Assembly (NCBI RefSeq): GCF_023217965.1
Contig: NZ_JALPSC010000001.1
Span: forward strand, 1,364,001-1,428,000
Direction of reading: 5' to 3'
Origin: Prevotella sp. E13-27
Lineage (GTDB): Bacteria; Bacteroidota; Bacteroidia; Bacteroidales; Bacteroidaceae
DNA: 64,000 nucleotides
Below the pieces are notes generated by a model. It did no database searches, was not told where the DNA came from, and was given only the letters and a program-made list of their open reading frames with translations. How positions within the stretch are numbered: the first letter of the stretch is position 1; each line of letters opens with the position of its first letter. A program made the translations under genes and the position numbers. Below are positions 45,429 to 54,090 of the stretch, piece by piece.

Positions 45429-46256
45429 ATGGAACCTGATTTCGAAAAGACAGTTGATATTGAAAAGGTGCTTCAGAGTAAGATGGGAGCGAAGGCAAAA
45501 TGGGTGCCTGGCTTCATGGTCAAATGGCTGAAGCACATTATTCATGAAGATGAGATGAATGGTTTCCTATGGAGGTCGCGTGAACTGCGTGGCACACCAT
45601 GGCTTGAGGCTTGCGTTGAATATCTGGAATGTAAGATAGAGGTAGAGGGAATGGAGAATCTTCCGTCGAAAGACGACGGACGCCTTTATACCTTTGTGTC
45701 AAACCATCCGATGGGTGGGATTGACGGAGTGGCACTTGGCTCGGTGATAGGCCGTCACTATGACGACCGCTTCCGTTATCTGGTCAACGACCTGTTGATG
45801 AACCTTCCCGGACTGGCTCCGCTCTGCATACCTATTAACAAGACTGGACATCAGGGAAGAAACTTCCCACAGATGGTAGAAGACGGATTCCGCAGCGACT
45901 ATCACATGCTTATGTTTCCTGCAGGTCTGTGCTCGCGTCGTCGCAATGGCGTGATACGCGATTTGCCATGGAAAAAGACGTTTATCGTGAAGAGCGTGGA
46001 GTACCAGCGCGACGTGGTGCCCATCTTCTTCGGAGGACGCAACAGCGATTTCTTCTACCGCCTGTCGAATATCAGCGACCGTTATGTCAAGAAAGTTAAC
46101 ATAGCGATGCTCTTCCTTGTTGACGAGATGTACAAGAACGTGGGCAAGACCTTCCACGTGAAGATTGGTAAGCCCATACCCTGGCAGACATTCGATAAGT
46201 CGAAGACGCCGGCAGAGTGGGCAGAGTATGTAAAGGAGCAAGTGTATTTATTATAG
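45429..46256 (+). CDS. glsA: GlsA-like O-acyltransferase (PlsC fold) of amino-acid lipid synthesis
   Basis: A 275-residue acyltransferase of the lysophospholipid/PlsC superfamily, with FVSNHPMGGIDGVALGSVIG (the catalytic NHP-x-GG-x-D form seen in ornithine/glycine-lipid O-acyltransferases), PINKTGHQGRNF, the MLMFPAGLCSRR substrate loop and VPIFFGGRNSDFFY. In Bacteroides the GlsB/GlsA pair makes glycine lipids: GlsB attaches a 3-hydroxy fatty acid to glycine, GlsA esterifies the hydroxyl. The gene pair here matches that arrangement; the amino acid used is inferred. It is at the cytoplasmic membrane. It starts 28 bases after the -7 element and 28 bases before the glsB-like ATG. Confidence 0.8.
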   Translation: MEPDFEKTVDIEKVLQSKMGAKAKWVPGFMVKWLKHIIHEDEMNGFLWRSRELRGTPWLEACVEYLECKIEVEGMENLPSKDDGRLYTFVSNHPMGGIDGVALGSVIGRHYDDRFRYLVNDLLMNLPGLAPLCIPINKTGHQGRNFPQMVEDGFRSDYHMLMFPAGLCSRRRNGVIRDLPWKKTFIVKSVEYQRDVVPIFFGGRNSDFFYRLSNISDRYVKKVNIAMLFLVDEMYKNVGKTFHVKIGKPIPWQTFDKSKTPAEWAEYVKEQVYLL

Positions 46257-46284
46257 GAACAGATTGATTCATTATATAGAGAAC

Positions 46285-47274
46285 ATGGAACAACCTATCA
46301 TTCAGCCAGTTTCGCGCGAACTGCTTAAGAGTGAACTGACACTCGACAAGCAACTGCGAATGACTAACAGGAGTAACAACGAGATATACATCATTACAGC
46401 GCATAACGCGCCAAACGCGATGCTCGAGATTGGACGTCTGCGTGAGATTGCTTTCCGCGAAGCTGGTGGAGGAACAGGAAAAGAAGCTGATATTGACGAG
46501 TTCGATACATGCGAGAACTGCTACAAGCAGCTCATAGTGTGGAATCCGGAAGAGGAGGAGATTATCGGTGGCTACCGTTATCTCGAAGGAACGAAATGGG
46601 AGATGGATGCTCACGGACAGCCAAAGCTGGCAACGAGCCACATGTTTCATTTCTCAGAGAAGTTCCTGAGGGAATACATGCCTTATACCATTGAGCTGGG
46701 CCGCTCATTCGTCTCGCTGCCTTACCAGTCATCGAAGATGGGCGCAAAGAGCCTCTTTGCCCTCGATAATCTGTGGGATGGTCTGGGCGCACTGACTGTC
46801 ATCATGCCCAACGTGCGTTATTTCTTTGGAAAGATGACCATGTATCCGAGCTATATTCGCGAGGGACGCGACATGATTCTCTATTTCCTGAAGAAACATT
46901 TCGATGACAAGGATAAGCTTGTCATACCGATGAAACCGCTTAAGATTGAAACCGACGAGAAAGAACTGGCAAAGCTGTTCTGTGAGGAAGACTTCCGCGA
47001 AGACTACCGCATACTGAACCGCGAGATACGTAAGCTGGGCTATAACATTCCTCCGTTGGTGAATGCATACATGAACCTGTCGCCAACTATGAAGCTCTTC
47101 GGCACAGCCATCAACTATGGCTTCGGCGATGTGGAAGAGACTGGCATACTTATCGCTATGGACGAGGTCCTTGAGGAGAAGCGTGTGCGTCATATCGACT
47201 CCTTCATTAAGGAACATCCTGAGGCTCTTAAGATTACAAGCGGAGCCAACAAGATTATCTATCGCGATAAATAG
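46285..47274 (+). CDS. glsB: GlsB-like N-acyltransferase (GNAT, OlsB/hemolysin family)
   Basis: A 329-residue GNAT-fold N-acyltransferase related to OlsB. Marks are RLREIAFREAGGGTGKEADIDEFD, the typical OlsB-family N-terminal block; QLIVWNPEEEEIIGGYRY; TIELGRSFVSLPYQ; and FFGKMTMYPSY. Proteins of this type, first annotated as hemolysins, transfer a 3-hydroxyacyl chain from acyl carrier protein to the amino group of glycine or ornithine. The product should be the substrate of the GlsA-like enzyme upstream. The ATG at 46285 is preferred over a TTG at 46264. The gene ends before a strong bidirectional terminator. Confidence 0.82.
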   Translation: MEQPIIQPVSRELLKSELTLDKQLRMTNRSNNEIYIITAHNAPNAMLEIGRLREIAFREAGGGTGKEADIDEFDTCENCYKQLIVWNPEEEEIIGGYRYLEGTKWEMDAHGQPKLATSHMFHFSEKFLREYMPYTIELGRSFVSLPYQSSKMGAKSLFALDNLWDGLGALTVIMPNVRYFFGKMTMYPSYIREGRDMILYFLKKHFDDKDKLVIPMKPLKIETDEKELAKLFCEEDFREDYRILNREIRKLGYNIPPLVNAYMNLSPTMKLFGTAINYGFGDVEETGILIAMDEVLEEKRVRHIDSFIKEHPEALKITSGANKIIYRDK

Positions 47275-47325
47275 TTATTGCTGGTAAGCTAAAAGTCGGA
47301 AAATAAAAATTGATAATAAAAAATT

Positions 47326-47356
47326 CGGGCGTGTCATTGCGACACGCCCGAGTTTT
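47326..47356. terminator. Bidirectional terminator between glsB and the FN3 protein
   Basis: Stem cgggcgtgtc / gacacgcccg, 10 perfect pairs with a 5-base loop, flanked by A-run and T-run on both sides, between two convergent genes. Confidence 0.9.
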
Positions 47357-47376
47357 ATGTTTGGGATAACTTGTCT

Positions 47377-50300
47377 TTATTTGGCGAGTTTCTTCTTGCC
47401 ATCAATGATGTAAAGGTTACCCTTCTTCATTGTCTCAACACGCTGACCCTTCAGGTTGTAAGCCTTGCCAGAAACCTTGTCGGCATTGAGGCTGCTGATG
47501 CTTGTCACCTGACCGTTTGCATTGGTGAAGGTCAGATAGCTAACCTGCTCCTCGCCTTCTGCCACCTCGAAGAATGCACGGAAGCCATTGAGAGAAACGC
47601 CCTCTGTTGCCTCGTTGAGATAGCCACCAGCGTTCATCCACAGCTTGCCGTTCAGCTCTTCGCTGTTCATAGGAGCGAATGTTCCCTGGAACTTAGCGCT
47701 GTTATTAACAGATGTGTTCTGGTTATTATACGCGTCATTCTTTGCAGTAGCCGTGATTTCAACATTCTGCTTATAAAGCTTGTTGTTGGTTGGCGCAGTG
47801 GTATAGACAATGTAAGGATATCCTTTATAGAACGTTGTGGCAGGTCCGAAGTTCAGAGCTCTGTTCTTATAGCTCTTGAACTCGTATGCCTCGTAGTTCG
47901 GACCAAAGATTTCCTTCATATCATCGTCGGTGAGAGCGAATGGCATGCAGATGGTATTGTAGCCATTGTGAGCAGTATATGTCACCACAACTGAAGCGTA
48001 GGTGCCGTCTGTGAGCTCAGGAGCCTCGGTCTCGGCAAGCTGTGTGGCAGCGCTGATCACTACTGCCTGCTTCTCTGAGCTGAGGTTTATCTCTGTACCT
48101 GTGATGGTGAAGAATGCGTCACCGCTTACTGCCTCGGTTGGTGTGAACTCAACGGTGAACACCTTGGTGCCGTTAGCACTTACGGTCTCAACTACATCCT
48201 CGCCAAACTGTGTCTCGCCAATGAAGAACTTAGCAGTCACCTCCTCTTCCTTGCCAAGAAGCTCCTTAACGGTGACAGTAGCTGTGTACTTCACATACTG
48301 TGCACCGGTAGCAGGAATTCTCTTTTCAGTGATGTTAACATCGTGTTGTGGCAAGTTGAGTTTGAAGCCTTCGAGGTTGTCAAGGTAGGTATAGTAACCT
48401 GTGAAGCGCAGATAGTAGTTACCATCGGCAGGAGCGGTGAACTCCTTAACACCGGCATCGGTATAGTTGTCGATGAGCGTCCATTCTGACTTGTCGTTAG
48501 AATACTCAGCCTTCATGAAGTAGGTCTCGCTCTCGGCATATACATAATACTTAAGAACCTGTCCTTCAGTAGCCTGCAGGCGTGGCGTGATGAGCGTTGC
48601 AGTCTTAGAAGATGATGGACCTGCCATCTTGGTTCCGTTGCCACCCATGTAAGATGTGGGCTGAGAAACAGACCATCCGTTGTTAGTCCAGAATGCTGGC
48701 ATGCCGTTCTCGAAGTCTTCCTCCCAAATGTTAGGATCCTTCGTTGTGGCAGATGCGTTGATGACGATATCCTCAAGACCCTCGTTAGTTGGGTGGATAG
48801 TCACAACTGATGCCTTCTCACCATAGTTCTCGTCGAAGACAAGAGCGAGGTCGAAGTTGAGAGTCTCGTCCTGAGCCAGAGAGAACTCAGCCTGTGAAAC
48901 GGTGAAGTGTGCAGGAACAGAAGAAGTGATAGTACCTGTCAGAGTGCCAGTACCTGTATTCTTAATAGTATAGGTATGGCTCATAGCCTCCTTCACCTTC
49001 AGACCGAAGTTGTCGTTATAGCCTGTTGTAATGATTGTACCAGCAGCCAGCGTTACACCGAGTGCAGGAGCCTCCTGGTTGTAGCTGTAGCCGTTGATGA
49101 CGCTGATGTTCACATTGTCAGCTTCAAACTTCAGGATGTAGTCACCTGCAGGAATATTATCAACAATTAATGCTGCATAGTCGGTGGTATTCTTGCGAAG
49201 CTCTGTGGTGAAATTCTTTGCAGTTGTCCAGGTCTCGCCGTTGTCAGCAGAGTACTTCACTGTGATGGCAGCATTTGCGGTAGCACGTGAGCGAGCATAT
49301 ACCAACAGTGACTGACCTTCTGCAACGGTAATCGCTGGTGAGGTGAGAGTACCTCCGAAGCCTTGGACGTAGATTTCGTTGTTAACGATGTACATGTTGC
49401 TCTTTGTCCATCCGTCAGGCAGTTTGTTGCCTGCGAAGTCAACGAGCATTGCGTCGTTGTCAAGTACATAGCCGCTGACGTTGAACTCAACAGGATCGAT
49501 ACCGTCAGCACTGATAGTAATCTTGCCTGTCTGTCCGCCCTTCGCGTCGGCCTTCATTGTAACAGTGAATGTAGCCTGACTCTTTGCCGCAATAGTTGTT
49601 GCATTGTCAGCCACAGCAACAATGAAGTTCTCGTTGTCAGAGGTAATGCTCAGACCAGTCATCTCTGCACGACCAGTATTCTTAACTGTGAAGGCTGTAG
49701 AAGTGCTGTCGGCAGCGATAACGCCAAAGCTGAAGCTTCCGGGGTTCTCAAATGCCATTACAGGAATCTGTGCAATCTGTCCGCCATAGATGTCATCGAT
49801 GGCAACACCACAGCCTACGAAGCGTACACGCTTAGCTGTTGCAGGAATAGTTGCAGAGCCGTCCTGCCACTCGCTTGTAAATGATGTGTTGGTGATGGCA
49901 TCCTCTGCTGTCTGTGTCCAAGTGCTGCCGTCAGTAGTATATTCTACACGCAGATTAGAGAGATAACTTGCATATTGAGTCTCTTTCTTATACTTGAAGG
50001 TAAGCTGCTCTCCTTCAGTGAAGGTCATGTAAGGAGTTACGAGTGAGTGCTCGTAGTTTGTCAGAGAAGCAGTAGTGCTGCCTGATTGCTTATAGCTTGC
50101 AAATCCTTCGGTGAATGTCCACTTATATGACGAGCTGTATGAACCTGTAGTGTAGCTACCTACACCGGCAGTCTCCCAATCCTCTGGCAGAGCGTTGCCA
50201 GCAAAGTTCTCAAACATCTTGTTTGCATCGAGAACTGTACCGCTAACTGCTATTTCTGCATTTGTCTGACCATCGGCGCTTACGGTGATGGTACCGCTGT

Positions 50301-53300
50301 AGTTGCCTGGAGTCTCGGTGTTAATGGTTACAGTAACAGTGATGTCATCGCCGTTAGCAGCTATAGTAGCGTTCTCAACGGCGCTTGTGCTGAATGCATC
50401 ATCGCCAGTGTAGCTCACGTTGATGTTTGTAAGATTTGCCTTACCCTTATTCTTAATGGTAAAGGTCTGCTGCTTAGCCTCGTCAGAGAATGAAGGATGA
50501 ACCTTTCCGAAGTTGATGCTTTCGGTAGATACGGCCATCTTTGCGGCATCAGAGACAGGCTCATACTCGAACGAAATCTTTGGCAGGAACTTATAGCGTG
50601 TCACTGTAGTATTATAACCACCCAGTGAAGCGTAGCCTTCAGTTTCTACTCCATAGAAGCTCGAACTCTTGTAGGTGCCCTTCGTCTTAAGATTGATACC
50701 GAACAGAAGATTGCCACCTTCGTAAGTGATAGGTTCAGACAGTTGGATAACCATCTTGTTGTCGACAATAGCCAATTTGCCACTGTAAATCTGTGTCATT
50801 GACTCCCAATCAACGAGTGTAGCGCTCTCAAATGTCGTATTTTCCACTTTACTCATATAAACATCGAATACGGCATTACCCCAGTTTACAGATGCGTTGG
50901 TAGCGTGGAAAATGATATTCTGAATCTCTGAGTTCTCTAATCCTGTTAGTGAAGCAGCAGGAATGATGAACTGGCTCTTAGTAGAGGTGTCAACATAATA
51001 TCCGTAGATTGGTACGTACTGGTTCGTCTCAGTTCCGTTGTTGACAGTGAAAATACCAGGTGTGAACTCGCATACTTCGCTCCACTGGCTCTTGTCGGTG
51101 TCGCTGCACTTTGCGCGTACATATACATAATAGGTAGTCTTTGGAGTAAGGTTCTCCAGCAGATAGGACTTTGAGTTAACGGTTACAATGTTACCGTCGT
51201 TAGGAGCACCGCTTGTGGTGCTGTAGCTCAGTTCCCATGTATCCTGCTCTTCTACATCGTCAGTCCAGATTATTGTTGCATTATTGTAGCCAACAGCAGC
51301 CATAACGTTAGTCGGCTTGATGCAAGAGGGTTCGGTTGTGAAGTTTGCACCTGCCCATTCTGACCTGTTGCTGCCGCTTACAGAGCGTACCCAAACGTAG
51401 TATTTGGTCTCACCAACCAGGTTCGTGAATGTATAAGAGTTTGTGGTAATGTCGCCGGCAGTTACTGTCACGTCGGCAGCAGGAACCTCTGAACTTGTAG
51501 AGCAATAAACCTCCCATGTGATATTTTCAGCATTTGCCCATGTCAGTGTTGCTGTGTGGGCAGTGATGTCTGAAACGGCAAGTTCGGTAGGTGTAGGACA
51601 TGCCAGGATAGCTACTTTGAAGTTGTCGATAGCTGCTGCAGGGTTCTCACCATACATATTGTCGTTGCGCCAGATGAATACTACGTTATAGTCACCTTCG
51701 GTGAGAGCTATCTCGGCAGTATGGTGCTGCCAGCTGTCCTTTAAGTTGAGCTTACCACCTCCGTCGAGTGCAATCCAACCCTCGGGGAGAGCAGATGCTG
51801 AGAAGCCAGATGGTACAGACTCGGTGCTAAGGTTTGCTGTGGTAGGAACCAAGGCAACTCTCATGTAGTCGAATGCTCCTTCACCATAGCCCTTCCAGTC
51901 GAATGAGAATCCATAGGTCTTTTCCTCGAAGCTGAACAGTTTCTTTGCATAGGCAATGGTTGTAGAAGAGTTGGCGTATTCGTTTGTTGTGCCGCCATCG
52001 TTAGAGATGTAAATGCCTTTTTCGCCACCATTGCTTGCACCGTTGCCCCATGCCCATGCGTTGGTCTGTCCGCCATTTACGAACACCCAGTTGCATGCAG
52101 TCTCGAAGTCATCGGTATAGTCCTCAGCACTTACAGGAACCTGTAGAGTGGTGAAACTGATGGCGTTGCTCCACTTACTGAAGTCGCCGCCACCGCAGTT
52201 AGCGCGTACACGTGCATAGTATGTGGTAGCTGAGGTGAGCTCTGTCAGTGTCTTTGTGGCATTCTCCGTAACATCGAGAATTGTTGGACTGTCAGCATCA
52301 ACGTCGAAGTTCGCCTTTGTGCTGTAGGCAATCTGCCATGCATCTTGACCTTCGGCTGGTGTCCAAGTGAGTGTTGCTGCGCTTGATGTTATCTCAGAAG
52401 CGGCAAAAGCTGTTGGTACATGGCATGAGATGCCTGTGGTGAAGTTTGTACCAGCCCATTCAGATTTGTCGCTTCCGTTGATGGCACGAACCCATGCATA
52501 GTACTTTGTCTCACTGTTAAGACCAGTGAAGGTATAAGAATTCGTAGCAATGTCGCTTGCTGTGACGGTTACGTCAGCAGCGGGTGCCTCTTCGCTTGTA
52601 GAGATATAAACTTCCCATGTGTTGCTGCTTGTAGCCCATGTCAGTGTTGCAGTATGAGCTGTGATGTCACTAATCTCCAGTCCGGCAGGACGTGGGCATG
52701 CCTGTGCTGCAATGCTAATGTTGTCTATTGCTCCTGCAGGATTGGTGCCTGTAGAGTTGTCATTTCGCCACATGGCAACAAGATAGTAGTTGCCAGCGGG
52801 AACAGCAGCGTCAGTGGACATGTGTTGCCACTCTGTGACGTTGCATAGTCCGCTTCCATTGTCCAGGGCAATCCATCCAGTCGGGAGAGCTGTCTCGGTA
52901 AGACCGTTAGGAAGAGCTGTAGCAGCATTTAGTTCTGTGGATGAGGGTACTAAGAAGACTCGCAGGAAGTCATACATCTTTGAACTGTTACCCTCACCTT
53001 TGCATAGCCAGTCGTATGCTACTGTATATGTACCTCCCTCGAATGAGAGGAGTTTGGTGGCATAGATCGTTGATGGCGAAGATGGGAAATAAGCATTTGT
53101 TGTACCATTGTCATTAGTGACATAAAGGCTCTTCTCTCCGCCATTGGCAGTGGCTGTGCCCCATGCCCACTTATTGTTCATAGTGCCATTGATGATTGTC
53201 CATGTGAAATCACCTTCAAAGTCTTCGGTAAACCCATCAGCCGCTACCGGAACTTGTGTCGTAGAGAAGCTAACGGTGTTTGTCGGTATACTGATGTCGC

Positions 53301-54054
53301 CCCCACCGCAGTTGGTGAGAACGCGAACCTCATAGCTTGAACTTGCAGAGAGTCCTGTAAGTGTGTATGGATTGGTAGTAACGTTCTCTACTGTAGTCCA
53401 TTCGCTTTCCGATGCCTTTTTGTACTGTACATTCCAGGCATCAGCATCTGAAGTCCATGACAGTGTAACTTGACTTTCTGTTGGGTCTGTAGCTGTCAAA
53501 CCTGTAGGCTTGATACAAGTAGGCGTAGATTCTATTGCGAAATTGTCTATGTATAGATAATACTGGTCATTTGCAGTATATGCAATACATACGTACTTTG
53601 TTCCTGCAGGTAAAGTGACATTATAATCAGTCCAGGAAGAGACTTTCGTCTTTATCTCGTCTCCCCATGTGAACGATTCAATAGAATTGTCTGTTGTAGA
53701 GTAGCCAACCTTGAATGACTCTTCATATGTGCCACCGGCCATGTATTTGAAAGACACATCAACGGTTTTGTTTGATGTACTGAATTCAGGAGATACCAAA
53801 TACTGGGGAGGCGCGGTGTTATAACGAAAACGGAATATAAAACTACCTTCATATGAGCTTGTTGAGCCAATCTGATAGTTGTTTGTCATAGAATGACAGT
53901 TTTGCATTGTCCACCCCTCATCTGCGAGTGCGGTTTCGAATCCATACTCGTAGGGTAGGGCTTTCTGTGCCCATGCAGGACTTGCTCCTGTCAAGAGGGC
54001 GAGCAGTACTAATAGCGATAGCCTGCTTTTCCATAGGTTAAAATGATTTCTCAT
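47377..54054 (-). CDS. Giant secreted protein with jelly-roll, FN3 and immunoglobulin-like domains and a type IX-like tail
   Basis: About 2225 residues; the ATG at 54054 (MRNHFNLWKS) opens a signal peptide ending in SPAWAQ. Domains: an N-terminal jelly roll (YEYGFETALADEGW), then FN3 domains (VTLSWTSDADAWNVQYKK; YYAWVRAINGSDKSEW), with a jelly-roll + FN3 + FN3 block present twice at about 1.1 kb spacing; further beta-sandwich modules of the DUF1573/ASPM type (SINFGKVHPSFSDEAKQQTF, FSFGVIAADSTSTAFTVKNT); more jelly rolls; and a C-terminal GKAYNLKGQRVETMKKG plus LYIIDGKKKLAK, the Prevotella short sorting tail. Likely exported and displayed, perhaps binding glycans or proteins; no enzyme motif seen. 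It is 36 bases after the PKD protein gene. Confidence 0.82.
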   Translation of the reverse strand: MRNHFNLWKSRLSLLVLLALLTGASPAWAQKALPYEYGFETALADEGWTMQNCHSMTNNYQIGSTSSYEGSFIFRFRYNTAPPQYLVSPEFSTSNKTVDVSFKYMAGGTYEESFKVGYSTTDNSIESFTWGDEIKTKVSSWTDYNVTLPAGTKYVCIAYTANDQYYLYIDNFAIESTPTCIKPTGLTATDPTESQVTLSWTSDADAWNVQYKKASESEWTTVENVTTNPYTLTGLSASSSYEVRVLTNCGGGDISIPTNTVSFSTTQVPVAADGFTEDFEGDFTWTIINGTMNNKWAWGTATANGGEKSLYVTNDNGTTNAYFPSSPSTIYATKLLSFEGGTYTVAYDWLCKGEGNSSKMYDFLRVFLVPSSTELNAATALPNGLTETALPTGWIALDNGSGLCNVTEWQHMSTDAAVPAGNYYLVAMWRNDNSTGTNPAGAIDNISIAAQACPRPAGLEISDITAHTATLTWATSSNTWEVYISTSEEAPAADVTVTASDIATNSYTFTGLNSETKYYAWVRAINGSDKSEWAGTNFTTGISCHVPTAFAASEITSSAATLTWTPAEGQDAWQIAYSTKANFDVDADSPTILDVTENATKTLTELTSATTYYARVRANCGGGDFSKWSNAISFTTLQVPVSAEDYTDDFETACNWVFVNGGQTNAWAWGNGASNGGEKGIYISNDGGTTNEYANSSTTIAYAKKLFSFEEKTYGFSFDWKGYGEGAFDYMRVALVPTTANLSTESVPSGFSASALPEGWIALDGGGKLNLKDSWQHHTAEIALTEGDYNVVFIWRNDNMYGENPAAAIDNFKVAILACPTPTELAVSDITAHTATLTWANAENITWEVYCSTSSEVPAADVTVTAGDITTNSYTFTNLVGETKYYVWVRSVSGSNRSEWAGANFTTEPSCIKPTNVMAAVGYNNATIIWTDDVEEQDTWELSYSTTSGAPNDGNIVTVNSKSYLLENLTPKTTYYVYVRAKCSDTDKSQWSEVCEFTPGIFTVNNGTETNQYVPIYGYYVDTSTKSQFIIPAASLTGLENSEIQNIIFHATNASVNWGNAVFDVYMSKVENTTFESATLVDWESMTQIYSGKLAIVDNKMVIQLSEPITYEGGNLLFGINLKTKGTYKSSSFYGVETEGYASLGGYNTTVTRYKFLPKISFEYEPVSDAAKMAVSTESINFGKVHPSFSDEAKQQTFTIKNKGKANLTNINVSYTGDDAFSTSAVENATIAANGDDITVTVTINTETPGNYSGTITVSADGQTNAEIAVSGTVLDANKMFENFAGNALPEDWETAGVGSYTTGSYSSSYKWTFTEGFASYKQSGSTTASLTNYEHSLVTPYMTFTEGEQLTFKYKKETQYASYLSNLRVEYTTDGSTWTQTAEDAITNTSFTSEWQDGSATIPATAKRVRFVGCGVAIDDIYGGQIAQIPVMAFENPGSFSFGVIAADSTSTAFTVKNTGRAEMTGLSITSDNENFIVAVADNATTIAAKSQATFTVTMKADAKGGQTGKITISADGIDPVEFNVSGYVLDNDAMLVDFAGNKLPDGWTKSNMYIVNNEIYVQGFGGTLTSPAITVAEGQSLLVYARSRATANAAITVKYSADNGETWTTAKNFTTELRKNTTDYAALIVDNIPAGDYILKFEADNVNISVINGYSYNQEAPALGVTLAAGTIITTGYNDNFGLKVKEAMSHTYTIKNTGTGTLTGTITSSVPAHFTVSQAEFSLAQDETLNFDLALVFDENYGEKASVVTIHPTNEGLEDIVINASATTKDPNIWEEDFENGMPAFWTNNGWSVSQPTSYMGGNGTKMAGPSSSKTATLITPRLQATEGQVLKYYVYAESETYFMKAEYSNDKSEWTLIDNYTDAGVKEFTAPADGNYYLRFTGYYTYLDNLEGFKLNLPQHDVNITEKRIPATGAQYVKYTATVTVKELLGKEEEVTAKFFIGETQFGEDVVETVSANGTKVFTVEFTPTEAVSGDAFFTITGTEINLSSEKQAVVISAATQLAETEAPELTDGTYASVVVTYTAHNGYNTICMPFALTDDDMKEIFGPNYEAYEFKSYKNRALNFGPATTFYKGYPYIVYTTAPTNNKLYKQNVEITATAKNDAYNNQNTSVNNSAKFQGTFAPMNSEELNGKLWMNAGGYLNEATEGVSLNGFRAFFEVAEGEEQVSYLTFTNANGQVTSISSLNADKVSGKAYNLKGQRVETMKKGNLYIIDGKKKLAK

Positions 54055-54090
54055 AAGCAATTGCTTTTAGTTAATATAATATGTGAGTTA

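Noticed and set aside
47371..47994. 207-residue plus-strand frame after glsB
   Set aside because: It lies opposite the C-terminus of the giant FN3 protein and beyond a bidirectional terminator.
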